A program made the translations under genes and the position numbers. The notes below the pieces were generated by a model. That model saw only the letters and a program-made list of their open reading frames with translations, was not told the origin of the DNA and searched no databases. Source: Winogradskyella sp. (lineage in GTDB: Bacteria > Bacteroidota > Bacteroidia > Flavobacteriales > Flavobacteriaceae). Taken from it: a stretch of 64,000 nucleotides of DNA. Below, one piece after another: positions 26,731 through 35,268 of this stretch (position 1 is the first letter of the stretch; each line of letters starts with the position of its first letter). The DNA lies in contig NZ_JANQOM010000032.1 in NCBI RefSeq assembly GCF_028289625.1, positions 1 through 64,000 on the forward strand. Direction: 5' to 3'.

Positions 26731-27312
26731 ATGTACACCATTTATGTAGGTGATAAACCTATTATTCTGACTACAGAAGTCAAGAAAGAAACTGATTTTA
26801 AGTCTTTTCTTTTGAAATCTGTCAATATTGGGAAAGTGATTAAGACACTTAGCAATACAGATTTAAAAGCTGTCCATTTAATACATGATAATCCTGATAA
26901 ACTTTTAAAGCATTTTTTAAAATTATTACCCAATGTAATTGCGGGCGGTGGTAAGGTTTATAATGCTAGAAATGAAGTATTGTTCATCTACAGAAATAGC
27001 AAATGGGATTTACCAAAAGGAAAAGTGGAGCAAAGAGAGTCTATTAAAGAGACTGCTATTCGTGAGGTTGAAGAAGAAACCGGAGTTAAGGGACTAAAAA
27101 TTACTAAATCGTTATCCACAACCTATCATATTTTTAAACGAAACGGTAAGCATAAAATTAAGATAACCTATTGGTTTGAAATGAAGACTAATTTTGAAGG
27201 TAAGTTACATCCACAAGAAAAAGAAGGCATTACCGAAGTAAAATGGCTAGATAATAAAGCGTCTCAAAAAGCCCTAGAAAATAGCTACGCAAATATCAAA
27301 ATATTAGTTTAA
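26731..27312 (+). CDS. NUDIX hydrolase
   Basis: 193 aa. The Nudix box is complete at about residues 98-120: GKVEQRESIKETAIREVEEE followed by TGV, with the metal-binding REVEEE. An N-terminal extension of about 65 residues (YVGDKPIILTTE...) precedes the Nudix fold. The substrate class (nucleotide diphosphate derivative) cannot be told from sequence. It is divergent from pyrE and may be a housecleaning enzyme. Confidence 0.88.
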   Translation: MYTIYVGDKPIILTTEVKKETDFKSFLLKSVNIGKVIKTLSNTDLKAVHLIHDNPDKLLKHFLKLLPNVIAGGGKVYNARNEVLFIYRNSKWDLPKGKVEQRESIKETAIREVEEETGVKGLKITKSLSTTYHIFKRNGKHKIKITYWFEMKTNFEGKLHPQEKEGITEVKWLDNKASQKALENSYANIKILV

Positions 27313-27438
27313 TCGGTTTATCAGCAAAAAACTACTTTTCATCCGATTTCTTGTTAATAATTCTTAAATTTTAAAAGGGTGCAAACCATCGATTTATATT
27401 TTGTTTAACTTTATTGAAAAATAATTAAACAAAAAGCA

Positions 27439-29361
27439 ATGAAAAACAAGTTACTTCTAGAGACCCCAAATCTAAAAGTCAACCTATTTGTTTTATTTTT
27501 TAGTTTTTTAACACTTGGTTTAGCTCAAAATAAATCTCGATGGTGTGGTGACATTGAGGGTTTTGAATTTACCAACGGACACGAATCAGTCCATATTGAT
27601 AACAGTGGAACTTATGAAATTTCAGAACTGCCAGATGAGTTCTATCTTAATGCTAATATTGATGGTTACTCACAAAGCCTTAGATATAAGGTACAAAATT
27701 TAGATACTGGTCAAGTTTATCAAATTATTGAAAATGTGTTACCATATACATTTCCTGCAGGAGGTAATACTTGGAACTTAGGAACAGGAACTTATAAAGT
27801 TACGGCGAATCTATATAGGCGTAATCGGGCTAGAGGACGGACTTGTGATAGAGATATTATAACATTCACCATTACAGAATCGGAAGAGTGCTTGACGGAT
27901 GCCGGGACCTTGACGGCGACAGAGACACAGGTCTGTTCCACGGGCGAGGCGACGATATCAGCCCATCCCAACGGAGATGCCTTTGTACCGGAAGGCTTCA
28001 GTACGCTGTTCGTGCTGACCAGAGGAGAAGGCCTTGTCATTGAACAGGTAGGCCCATCACCGGAGTTTACGGTAACGGGCGGAGGAGACTATACGATCCA
28101 CACGTTTGTCTATCCAACGGGCTTGGACTTGAGTATCGTCCAGCTGGGCATCACTACGGGCTTCGATGTCAACGGTTTATTGATTCAGGGCGGAGGAGAG
28201 CTGTGCGCCTCTTTGGACGTAGCGGGAGCACCTGTGCACATTACGAATCCCGACGCAGGGACCTTGACGGCCGATGAGGGCAACGTTACACTGGAAGGAG
28301 GGTCCGCAACGATATCAGCTACACCGAACGGTGATGCGAACCAGCCGGAGGGCTACAGCACGTTGTTCGTATTGACGCAAGGCGAAGGCCTAGTGATACT
28401 GCAGGTAAGCGGAACCCCAGAGTTTACGGTTACGGAGGCAGGCGATTATACGATCCACACGTTGGTCTATCCAACGGGCTTGGACCTGAGCATCGTGCAG
28501 TTGGGAGTGACCACTGGCTTTGATGTCAACGGTTTATTGGTACAAGGTGGCGGCCACTTATGTGCGGCATTGGACGTACCTGGAGCACCGATACATGTTG
28601 AAGAGGAAGAAGAATGTACTGCGTTTTCAGGAACATTATATTCAAATCATCCTATTCAGTGCTTAGATGGAGGTGTTGCAACAATATATGCTGAAATAGC
28701 AGACCAACCAGTAATTCCTCAAGGATTTTCTCAAATTTTTGTTTTAACTAACGCCTTCAATTTGACCATCCTTAATGTTTCTAATACTCCTCAATTTGAC
28801 GTAACTAATGTAGGCTTTTATAGAATTCATAGTTTGGTATATAATCCAAATACATTGGATTTGAGCATCGTCCAATTTGGTGTAACCACTGCATTTGATG
28901 TACTACCATTATTACAACAAGATGGCGGTGATATCTGTGCATCATTAGAAGTTAGGGCTCCTGTAAGTTTAGTTTTACCAAGGTTTTTCTGTAAAATTTT
29001 CAGTAATGTCTTTAGAAGTAACAAAAGCTCAAATCCGGATGTTGAAATTGTAAATAACTTGATAAATCAATTTGATAGTTATGACAGTTTCGAAAAATCA
29101 ATGTTGGGTGAATTAACGGAGACTTCAGTATATCCAAATCCTGTAAGATCTAACTTGAATATTAAAACAAAATTATTAGAAGACGAAACCATTAACTATT
29201 CAATAATAGATTTGCAAGGACGCTTACTAAAACGTGGAGTTATTACAACATTATCTAATGGTACACATCAATTAGATATGAGTAATCTAAATAATGGGAC
29301 ATATATTGTTCAACTTAACTCAGAATTTAGAAACTTCACTACCAAAGTTCAAGTATTTTAA
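27439..29361 (+). CDS. T9SS-exported protein with three homologous modules
   Basis: 640 aa. A Sec signal peptide (hydrophobic to about residue 30, FLTLGLAQ) is followed by a unique domain (31-150) and three modules: 154-271, 272-390 and about 393-508. Shared motifs are DAGTLTA, ATISA-PNGDA, LFVLT-GEGL, DYTIHT-VYPTGLDLSIVQLG and CA-LDV-GAP. The C-terminus (about 562-640) is a type A T9SS sorting domain: VYPNPVRSNLNIK, DLQGRLLKRG, LNNGTYIVQL. So the protein crosses the outer membrane and is probably surface-bound or released. DNA for modules 1-2 is GC-rich while module 3 and the rest are AT-rich (see repeat entry). The function is unknown; adhesion is a guess. Confidence 0.85.
   Translation: MKNKLLLETPNLKVNLFVLFFSFLTLGLAQNKSRWCGDIEGFEFTNGHESVHIDNSGTYEISELPDEFYLNANIDGYSQSLRYKVQNLDTGQVYQIIENVLPYTFPAGGNTWNLGTGTYKVTANLYRRNRARGRTCDRDIITFTITESEECLTDAGTLTATETQVCSTGEATISAHPNGDAFVPEGFSTLFVLTRGEGLVIEQVGPSPEFTVTGGGDYTIHTFVYPTGLDLSIVQLGITTGFDVNGLLIQGGGELCASLDVAGAPVHITNPDAGTLTADEGNVTLEGGSATISATPNGDANQPEGYSTLFVLTQGEGLVILQVSGTPEFTVTEAGDYTIHTLVYPTGLDLSIVQLGVTTGFDVNGLLVQGGGHLCAALDVPGAPIHVEEEEECTAFSGTLYSNHPIQCLDGGVATIYAEIADQPVIPQGFSQIFVLTNAFNLTILNVSNTPQFDVTNVGFYRIHSLVYNPNTLDLSIVQFGVTTAFDVLPLLQQDGGDICASLEVRAPVSLVLPRFFCKIFSNVFRSNKSSNPDVEIVNNLINQFDSYDSFEKSMLGELTETSVYPNPVRSNLNIKTKLLEDETINYSIIDLQGRLLKRGVITTLSNGTHQLDMSNLNNGTYIVQLNSEFRNFTTKVQVF
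27886..28612 (+). repeat. GC-rich tandem modules inside the T9SS protein gene
   Basis: Two about 354-bp tandem units (27898-28251 and 28252-28605) encode modules 1 and 2 and share long identical stretches, for example around GATGTCAACGGTTTATTG in both. The block is far richer in GC than its surroundings: line 27901-27960 has 38 G/C of 60, while 28741-28800 in module 3 has 20 of 60. Edges are sharp, just after the codons for SEE and before those for CTAFSG. Confidence 0.85.
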
Positions 29362-29392
29362 TAGCATTTATAATTACGACAACTTAGGTTTT

Positions 29393-29417
29393 AAAGCCAC
29401 CATTTAGGTGGCTTTTT
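29393..29417. terminator. Terminator shared by convergent genes
   Basis: AAAGCCACC (29393-29401) pairs with GGTGGCTTT (29407-29415), with a 5-nt loop, and TT follows; the reverse side has AAA. It lies between the T9SS protein gene and the M14 peptidase gene, which converge here. Confidence 0.85.
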
Positions 29418-29422
29418 AGTTT

Positions 29423-31174
29423 TTATTTAACTCGGTAAACAGGATACCGCAAATGTGCTTTTTCGTAGTACTTGCTCTTTTTATGGATCCAATCGAGTTG
29501 CGCATACCAGTTATTAGCAAACGCTTCATCATAGCTTAGCATTATATTGTATTCGATCTGTAATTTCGGATTAGCTTTTAAGAGCTGTTTTGCTTTATCT
29601 TCCCATACATATGGAGAAAACCCCTCTTTTTGTTGTAAAATGGTATCAAAGAAATTCCAATTAAAAAAGGAATCTGGCGCAGTAGGTTCTAAGGTTTCTA
29701 ATAAATAGCGAATTGCTTTTTGGTCGGTCTTTACTAAATAATCTCCTTGTCTAAAGGTTAAGGTTTCTTCAGAGGATTTTACTTTGGTATTATAGTGCTG
29801 ATAGTGGCCTTCATAAGCTGATCGTCTCGTATTATAATCACCAATTTTATAAGACTCAACTTTTAAGAGGGTATCTTTTTCAAATGTTTTTAATTCTACC
29901 TTGTTGATTTTCAATAAATCAATGACATCGTGCCACCCTTGAGGAATAACATAAGCTTTAGGAATAGTAATTTCAGATGCTGGGACAAAATAATTTTGAT
30001 AGGTGACATCCTTTATAAATGGCTTTGATCTATCATATTTTAAGCGTTGTGCTCCGGTTAGATCACTTGGCACCATAGTGCCTTCATAACCTTTGAATTT
30101 TAAAGTCGAGGATTTTGTGGTGTCGACGGACCAGGTCAATGGATAGGTGCTGCCTGCTGACCATGTTTTAGCTTGTGCGTTTCTAAGCTCTGTAATTCTG
30201 GCTCCTAGCTCATCAGTAATCTCTAGCATACTCTTCATAAGTTCATAAGTGCCCTCAACACGCTGCTTATAAGGTTTTAGCATATGTGTTTCGACCATCA
30301 TTCCCAAAGTATTGAATAAGGTTGTATAACCCGTAGAGTAGCGTGGCGAATCCATAAATTGCGAAAAACCAGATTCTGGAGTACGATTATATACATTAAC
30401 ATAAGGAGTAATGTCCCAGGATTTTGCTTTGAGCTTTTGTTCTAATGAAGGCATTATGTTATTATGAAGATAATTCCCCAAGGGACCACCTAATTTATTA
30501 TGTTGGGTAAATAAATGGGTTAAAGTATACTGATAATCTGCACCGTTACTGACGTGATTGTCTATAAAAACATCTGGTTGAATCATATGGAATATTTGTG
30601 CAAAAGTTTTTGCGTTTTTTGTATCACATTTTATAAAATCCCTATTTAGATCATAGTTGCGTGCATTTCCTCTAAACCCATATGCTTTTGGACCATTTTG
30701 ATTGGTTCTTGTTCCCGAATTTCTATTTAAACTACCGCCAACATTATAAATGGGTATGGTCACTAAAATAGTATGCTTTGGTGCTTCAATTGTACCATTA
30801 GCTAAATCTCTAAATAGCATCATCGTTGCATCTATACCATCTGATTCGCCAGGATGTATGCCATTATTTATCAGTATAATTCTATGGTCGGTTCTTAGTT
30901 TTTCAAAATTATCACCAGATCTGCTCATGTTTAAGGTAACAATATGCAATGGTTTGCCAGAGTCTGTCTCACCGATTTCTCTAATCGAAATTTCTTTATA
31001 GCTATCAGCTAAATCCGTGTAATATTGAATGGTTTCTTCATAAGTCGCTGTTTCCAGTCCATTACTCTTTTCAAAAACAGTTGTGAAATCAATATCGGAT
31101 GTATCCCGACCATTTTTTTTTGAATTTTCTGAACAGGAGGTTAGGATAAAAAGAAAGATTAGAAGTTTTTTCAT
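29423..31174 (-). CDS. M14-family metallocarboxypeptidase, lipoprotein
   Basis: 583 aa with a lipoprotein signal (MKKLLIFLFILTSC, Cys14). The zinc site of the M14 fold is visible: HPGE (His107, Glu110) and DNH (His207), with the catalytic Glu295 in MMVETHMLK and the substrate Arg region NARNYDLNRDF. The catalytic domain covers about 40-330; a C-terminal region follows with no recognised motif. It would trim peptides in the periplasm or at the outer membrane. It stands alone. Confidence 0.88.
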   Translation of the reverse strand: MKKLLIFLFILTSCSENSKKNGRDTSDIDFTTVFEKSNGLETATYEETIQYYTDLADSYKEISIREIGETDSGKPLHIVTLNMSRSGDNFEKLRTDHRIILINNGIHPGESDGIDATMMLFRDLANGTIEAPKHTILVTIPIYNVGGSLNRNSGTRTNQNGPKAYGFRGNARNYDLNRDFIKCDTKNAKTFAQIFHMIQPDVFIDNHVSNGADYQYTLTHLFTQHNKLGGPLGNYLHNNIMPSLEQKLKAKSWDITPYVNVYNRTPESGFSQFMDSPRYSTGYTTLFNTLGMMVETHMLKPYKQRVEGTYELMKSMLEITDELGARITELRNAQAKTWSAGSTYPLTWSVDTTKSSTLKFKGYEGTMVPSDLTGAQRLKYDRSKPFIKDVTYQNYFVPASEITIPKAYVIPQGWHDVIDLLKINKVELKTFEKDTLLKVESYKIGDYNTRRSAYEGHYQHYNTKVKSSEETLTFRQGDYLVKTDQKAIRYLLETLEPTAPDSFFNWNFFDTILQQKEGFSPYVWEDKAKQLLKANPKLQIEYNIMLSYDEAFANNWYAQLDWIHKKSKYYEKAHLRYPVYRVK

Positions 31175-31257
31175 AACGTATGTGATTGAGTTTCAAACTT
31201 ACAGCTTTTAAGCCATAAATATTGTGAATATCGTAAAATTCAGATAAGAAAAAAGAC

Positions 31258-31265
31258 TAATTTTG
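31258..31265 (+). promoter_or_regulatory. Candidate -7 element of the ctlX-type gene
   Basis: TAATTTTG matches TAnnTTTG and ends 22 nt before the ATG at 31288. No TTG is found 17-23 nt upstream (the nearest is about 33 nt away). Confidence 0.4.
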
Positions 31266-31287
31266 CATCACTTTCAAAAGTTCAATA

Positions 31288-32220
31288 ATGCAACAAACAA
31301 CCAATACAATTTTGATGATTCGTCCTATAAGTTTTAGGATGAATGAACAAACGGCTGTCAATAATTATTTTCAGGAAGATTTAGATCTTAAAAATGCCGA
31401 AATTAACCTGAAAGCTCAGAATGAGTTTGATGCATTCGTTGAAAAATTAGAGGCTGTTGGAGTTGATGTTGTTGTCGTAAGCGATGATGAGTTGTTTGAT
31501 ACTCCTGATTCAATTTTTCCGAATAATTGGGTAAGCTTTCATAATAATGGAGATGTGGTTATTTACCCTATGTTTGCCGAAAATAGGAGGAAAGAAAGAC
31601 GGGAAGACGTTTTTATACGACTTGAGGAAGAAGGTTTTAAAATAGAGCATATAGTAGATTATACATCTGCTGAAGATGAAGGTGTTTTTTTGGAAGGCAC
31701 TGGAAGTGTGGCTTTAGACCGTATCAATAGAAAAGCGTATTGTGCTTTATCGCCTAGAGCAGATGAAAATCTTTTTATAGAATTTTGTGAGGATTTTGAG
31801 TATACTCCAGTTATTTTCACAGCGAACCAGACCGTTGATGGAAAGCGACTGGCGATCTATCATACCAATGTAATGATGTGTTTGGCAGAGAATTATGCCG
31901 TGATTTGTTTAGATGCTATTGACGATAAAAAAGAGCGTAAAAATGTGATAAAACATTTAAAGCAAGACGGTAAGGAAATAATAGCCATCACCGAAGCCCA
32001 GATGCACCAGTTTGCAGGGAATATGTTACAAGTACAAGGGTCTAAAAATCAACGTTATTTAGTGATGAGCGAGGCTGCTCGTAAAAGTTTGACCAAAAAT
32101 CAAATTAAGCGTATTGAAACGTATTGCCCAATTCTTTCGAGTTCTTTAGAAACCATTGAAACCTGTGGTGGCGGCAGTGCACGTTGTATGATGGCTGAGA
32201 TATTTTTACCGAAAGCTTAA
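31288..32220 (+). CDS. ctlX: CtlX-type citrulline/arginine-related amidinohydrolase
   Basis: 310 aa, a second member of the guanidino-modifying superfamily but of another subfamily from 19020-19931. DSIFPNNWVSFHNNGDVVIYP (about 71-91, in part) gives the substrate loop with the Asn-Asn-Trp typical of CtlX, LEGTGSVALDR the acidic residue, YHTNVMM the His, and GGGSARCMMAEIF the nucleophile Cys300. CtlX-type proteins are linked to citrulline use. Its stop overlaps that of the convergent CpeT-like gene by 4 nt. Confidence 0.85.
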   Translation: MQQTTNTILMIRPISFRMNEQTAVNNYFQEDLDLKNAEINLKAQNEFDAFVEKLEAVGVDVVVVSDDELFDTPDSIFPNNWVSFHNNGDVVIYPMFAENRRKERREDVFIRLEEEGFKIEHIVDYTSAEDEGVFLEGTGSVALDRINRKAYCALSPRADENLFIEFCEDFEYTPVIFTANQTVDGKRLAIYHTNVMMCLAENYAVICLDAIDDKKERKNVIKHLKQDGKEIIAITEAQMHQFAGNMLQVQGSKNQRYLVMSEAARKSLTKNQIKRIETYCPILSSSLETIETCGGGSARCMMAEIFLPKA

Positions 32221-32849
32221 TCTAGCTTATTAAAAATATAGGGTCCTTTTTCAGCTCCCCAAACGTAGTTGCCATCAGCATCAAAACCTCTATCCCAAGA
32301 GATTACTTTATCTTCTAATATTTCAACCTCACTTCTTGCAAATGATGCGCCTCGCAGAGTACTTACACAAGTTGTGTCTCCTGTTTTTCCCATAAAGCGT
32401 TTTTCAGACATACGCTTTAGCACTACTTCACACCCTTTTTTTAGTGCGATATCATTTAACGAGATAGAATCAAAAGCTTTTGGTGTTTTCCATTTACCAA
32501 TCCAAAGAGAATCGACATCCAATGAATACACTGCCGAGCTAAAGGTACTGTCCGATAATCTGGTAACTTCATAGATGCGTTGACGATAGGGTCTATCTTG
32601 CATACTGTTTAAAGCTTGTTCCACATAGAGGAAGTTGCCTTGGTCTTCCCAAATAGGATACATATGTAGCGAAATATTAAAGTAAGACGAATCCACTTGC
32701 GATTGAATTTCAGAATTAAAAGATCCTTGCATTAATGCGAATAACTCTTTAAGTTCTGTATCCTCTTTGACCTCAGGTTCAGACTTAGTTTCATTTTTAC
32801 AATTAAAAATTAAAGTTGCGAGAATTAAAAAAGGAAATAAGCGTTTCAT
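32217..32849 (-). CDS. CpcT/CpeT-family lipoprotein
   Basis: 210 aa. An N-terminal hydrophobic stretch with a Cys at about 17 (LATLIFNCKNE) suggests a lipoprotein, although Asn before the Cys is a weak lipobox. The rest matches the CpeT family: LMQGSFNSEIQSQ, MYPIWEDQGNFLYVEQAL, DRPYRQRIYEV and KKGCEVVLKRM with SFARSEVEI near the end. In cyanobacteria CpeT/CpcT are bilin lyases; there are no phycobiliproteins here, so the ligand is unknown. Confidence 0.8.
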   Translation of the reverse strand: MKRLFPFLILATLIFNCKNETKSEPEVKEDTELKELFALMQGSFNSEIQSQVDSSYFNISLHMYPIWEDQGNFLYVEQALNSMQDRPYRQRIYEVTRLSDSTFSSAVYSLDVDSLWIGKWKTPKAFDSISLNDIALKKGCEVVLKRMSEKRFMGKTGDTTCVSTLRGASFARSEVEILEDKVISWDRGFDADGNYVWGAEKGPYIFNKLD

Positions 32850-32887
32850 ATATCTATATTTTGAGACCTAAATATAGATAAAATTAA

Positions 32888-34939
32888 TTAAGCCGTAGGT
32901 GCAGCTTTCGGAAGTTCAATAAAGAATTTACTGCCCATATTAACAGTGCTTTCTACCCAAATTCTTCCGTCATTGAGTTCCACTAAATCTTTGGCAATGG
33001 TTAATCCAAGTCCTGTCCCTTTCTCATTTTTAGTGCCAACAGTTGTAAAGTTTTTATTTGCATTAAAAAGCTTATCGATATTTTCTCTAGATATACCAAC
33101 TCCCGTATCTTCAACACAAATCAATGCTTTGCCATCTACATCTTGATTGGAAACCGTAATCACATCACCAGTTCTGCTAAATTTAACAGCATTGGTAATT
33201 AAATTCTGAATAACAATTTCAACCATGCTACGATCTGCATAAACAAAATCGCGTTGCGATTCATCAATAAGTACTATACGCTTGTCTTCAACCTTTTGCT
33301 CTACTAATGCCATTTTTGTGTGGAAGACCTCTTGGATATTGAAAAGTTCTGGTTTAGGTTCTAGACTTTGCATTTGTGATTTAGACCAATTCAATAAATT
33401 GAATAGTAGCGAAGATGCATTATTGGCATTTTCGCTCAATTCAGGGATTAATTCCCTGAACTCTTCTTTGGATATACTGTCTTCCTTTAATAAATCTAAA
33501 AAGGCCTTTATGGATGAAATGGAATCTTTTAAATCGTGAGAAACTATTGAGAATAATTTGTCCTTTACTTGATTAATTTCTTCAAGATGATGCGTCTGTT
33601 CTAGTATAGCCTCATTTCTAACCTGTTCTTGTGCTAATTTCTCATTTTGATTCGTAATGATTTCCCTATACTTTCTATTCTTCAAATAATTAAGTAAGAG
33701 CAGTGTCAATAAAACAAGAGCAGCAGCAAGTGCTCCATATACAACCAAAGGATTATTTAGCCATGATTTTTTAGCTTTATTATCTTCTTCAAAATTGTCA
33801 ATTTCCTTTTCAATTGGATTTGAGTTGTAGATATCAATAGGTTCAATATCAGTAGGAAAAGTGAGTGGTTCTACTTTTGATAGTTCTTCTTTTAGATCGT
33901 AGTATTTATTTTGCCAAAAGAATGCATTCTGGAAGTAACCACGAGTTGAATCTAAGGCTATATGAAGTTTATAGTTTTCTAATAAAGCCGTTTTATTATC
34001 TATTTTTTGGGCAATACCATAGGCTTCGTTAAGTTGAATCTCGGCAAGTTTTACCTTTCGTTTCTGAAGATTTAAGTTTCCAATAGCATTTAACGCTCTT
34101 AAAAGCCCTTCTTGATTATTCTGTTTTCTGTTATATTTTAAGCCTTCAACCAAATATTGCGAGGCCTTGTCGTATTCCTTGAATTCTAAATACTCGCTAC
34201 CAAGTTTAGGAAGTATTTCACCTCGCATATCTTTATCCGTTGTTGGATTCAGCATATCCAAAACGTCTTCATAGTACTCAATAGCTTTGCGATGCTCTTT
34301 TCTTAAAGAATACAGATCAGCAATATTTTTGGTCGAAACTATAATACCGTTACGATCATCGATACGTTTTCTAACATCGAGGGCTTTAAGGTTAAACTCA
34401 ATGGCCTTGTCAATTTGATTGGTCTTAAAATAAGCTTCGGCCAAATTGTTGTAAGCAGAACTAAGTTCATCTATTAAACCGCGTTTTTCAAAAATATCAA
34501 TAGCGGATAATGAGTTTTGAAGTCCAACAGCATAGTTTCCGCGTTTTATCTCAATAAGACCAATACTATTGCTCACTTTAGCAACACCCAAGGTATCGCT
34601 GATTTGAAGATAGTACTTTCTCGATTTATCATAGTTGTCAATAGCGTTGTAGTAATCGTTACGCTCGGTGTAAATTAAGGCTCTGTAGTAAGTGCTTTCG
34701 GCAAGTCCTTTAGTGTAGTTTAACTGTTCGGCAAGTTTTGCAGTTTGATTAACATAACGTAGCGCTTTATTGTAATCTTCAATGGCATAGAGTTCGTTAA
34801 TGAGCATTAGCGATAAGTCAACCTTAGTGGAATCGGCATTTTGATAGGCTAATTGTACCGTAAGGTCGTCTATTCTTTCATTTTGGGAAAAACCAATGAA
34901 AGAAACAAGACAAACAGCCAAGGTCAGTAACTGCTTCAT
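32888..34939 (-). CDS. TPR-containing membrane sensor histidine kinase
   Basis: 683 aa. Signal peptide (MKQLLTLAVCLVSFIGFSQ), periplasmic tetratricopeptide repeats (about 40-350), one TM helix (about 398-420), a coiled segment, then HisKA with the phosphoacceptor His468 in FSIVSHDLKDS and HATPase_c with the N box LITNAVKFS (about 580-588), DTGVGI (611-616) and GTGLGL (641-646). All catalytic motifs are intact. No response regulator gene is next to it, so its partner is elsewhere. Own promoter at 35002-35031. Confidence 0.93.
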   Translation of the reverse strand: MKQLLTLAVCLVSFIGFSQNERIDDLTVQLAYQNADSTKVDLSLMLINELYAIEDYNKALRYVNQTAKLAEQLNYTKGLAESTYYRALIYTERNDYYNAIDNYDKSRKYYLQISDTLGVAKVSNSIGLIEIKRGNYAVGLQNSLSAIDIFEKRGLIDELSSAYNNLAEAYFKTNQIDKAIEFNLKALDVRKRIDDRNGIIVSTKNIADLYSLRKEHRKAIEYYEDVLDMLNPTTDKDMRGEILPKLGSEYLEFKEYDKASQYLVEGLKYNRKQNNQEGLLRALNAIGNLNLQKRKVKLAEIQLNEAYGIAQKIDNKTALLENYKLHIALDSTRGYFQNAFFWQNKYYDLKEELSKVEPLTFPTDIEPIDIYNSNPIEKEIDNFEEDNKAKKSWLNNPLVVYGALAAALVLLTLLLLNYLKNRKYREIITNQNEKLAQEQVRNEAILEQTHHLEEINQVKDKLFSIVSHDLKDSISSIKAFLDLLKEDSISKEEFRELIPELSENANNASSLLFNLLNWSKSQMQSLEPKPELFNIQEVFHTKMALVEQKVEDKRIVLIDESQRDFVYADRSMVEIVIQNLITNAVKFSRTGDVITVSNQDVDGKALICVEDTGVGISRENIDKLFNANKNFTTVGTKNEKGTGLGLTIAKDLVELNDGRIWVESTVNMGSKFFIELPKAAPTA

Positions 34940-35268
34940 CTTCTAACGGTTGATAGACGAAGTACAATGTTTTGGTGTATGTAACTTTTATAGAGGGATG
35001 CCAAAAGTAAGTCAACACTAAACAATAACAACGTGGTTAATGTTCGATAATTAAGCCTCATTAATGTTTGGGACATTGTTTAATAGCCTATCAAAAATGC
35101 CATAATGTGCTCAATTACACTAATATTTGGGATTTAATGCTAATAAATTAGATGAAATGACAGATGAAATTCACAAAAAAAAAGCTGTATCGATTAACGG
35201 CAGAAATCCTAGAAAAACGACCATTTTATCGATAAAATGCATTTTTGATTTAAAACATTGATATTCAT
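34940..35268. other. 329-nt gene-free spacer with an 18-bp perfect palindrome
   Basis: Apart from the kinase promoter, the spacer between the GH53 gene end and the kinase gene start holds no ORF or RNA I recognise. CATTTTATCGATAAAATG (35222-35239) is a perfect 18-bp palindrome without a central loop, about 30 nt beyond the GH53 stop. It may be an operator or part of an inefficient terminator. Confidence 0.5.
35002..35031 (-). promoter_or_regulatory. Promoter of the TPR-histidine kinase gene
   Basis: On the reverse strand TTG (35031-35029), a 19-nt spacer and TACTTTTG (35009-35002) match the flavobacterial consensus at both elements and spacing. The leader would be about 60 nt. Confidence 0.65.

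Noticed and set aside
27886-28612. GC-rich block as an inserted mobile element with its own genes
   Set aside because: The reading frame continues through the block without a break, and it encodes modules homologous to module 3. No transposase or terminal repeats were found.
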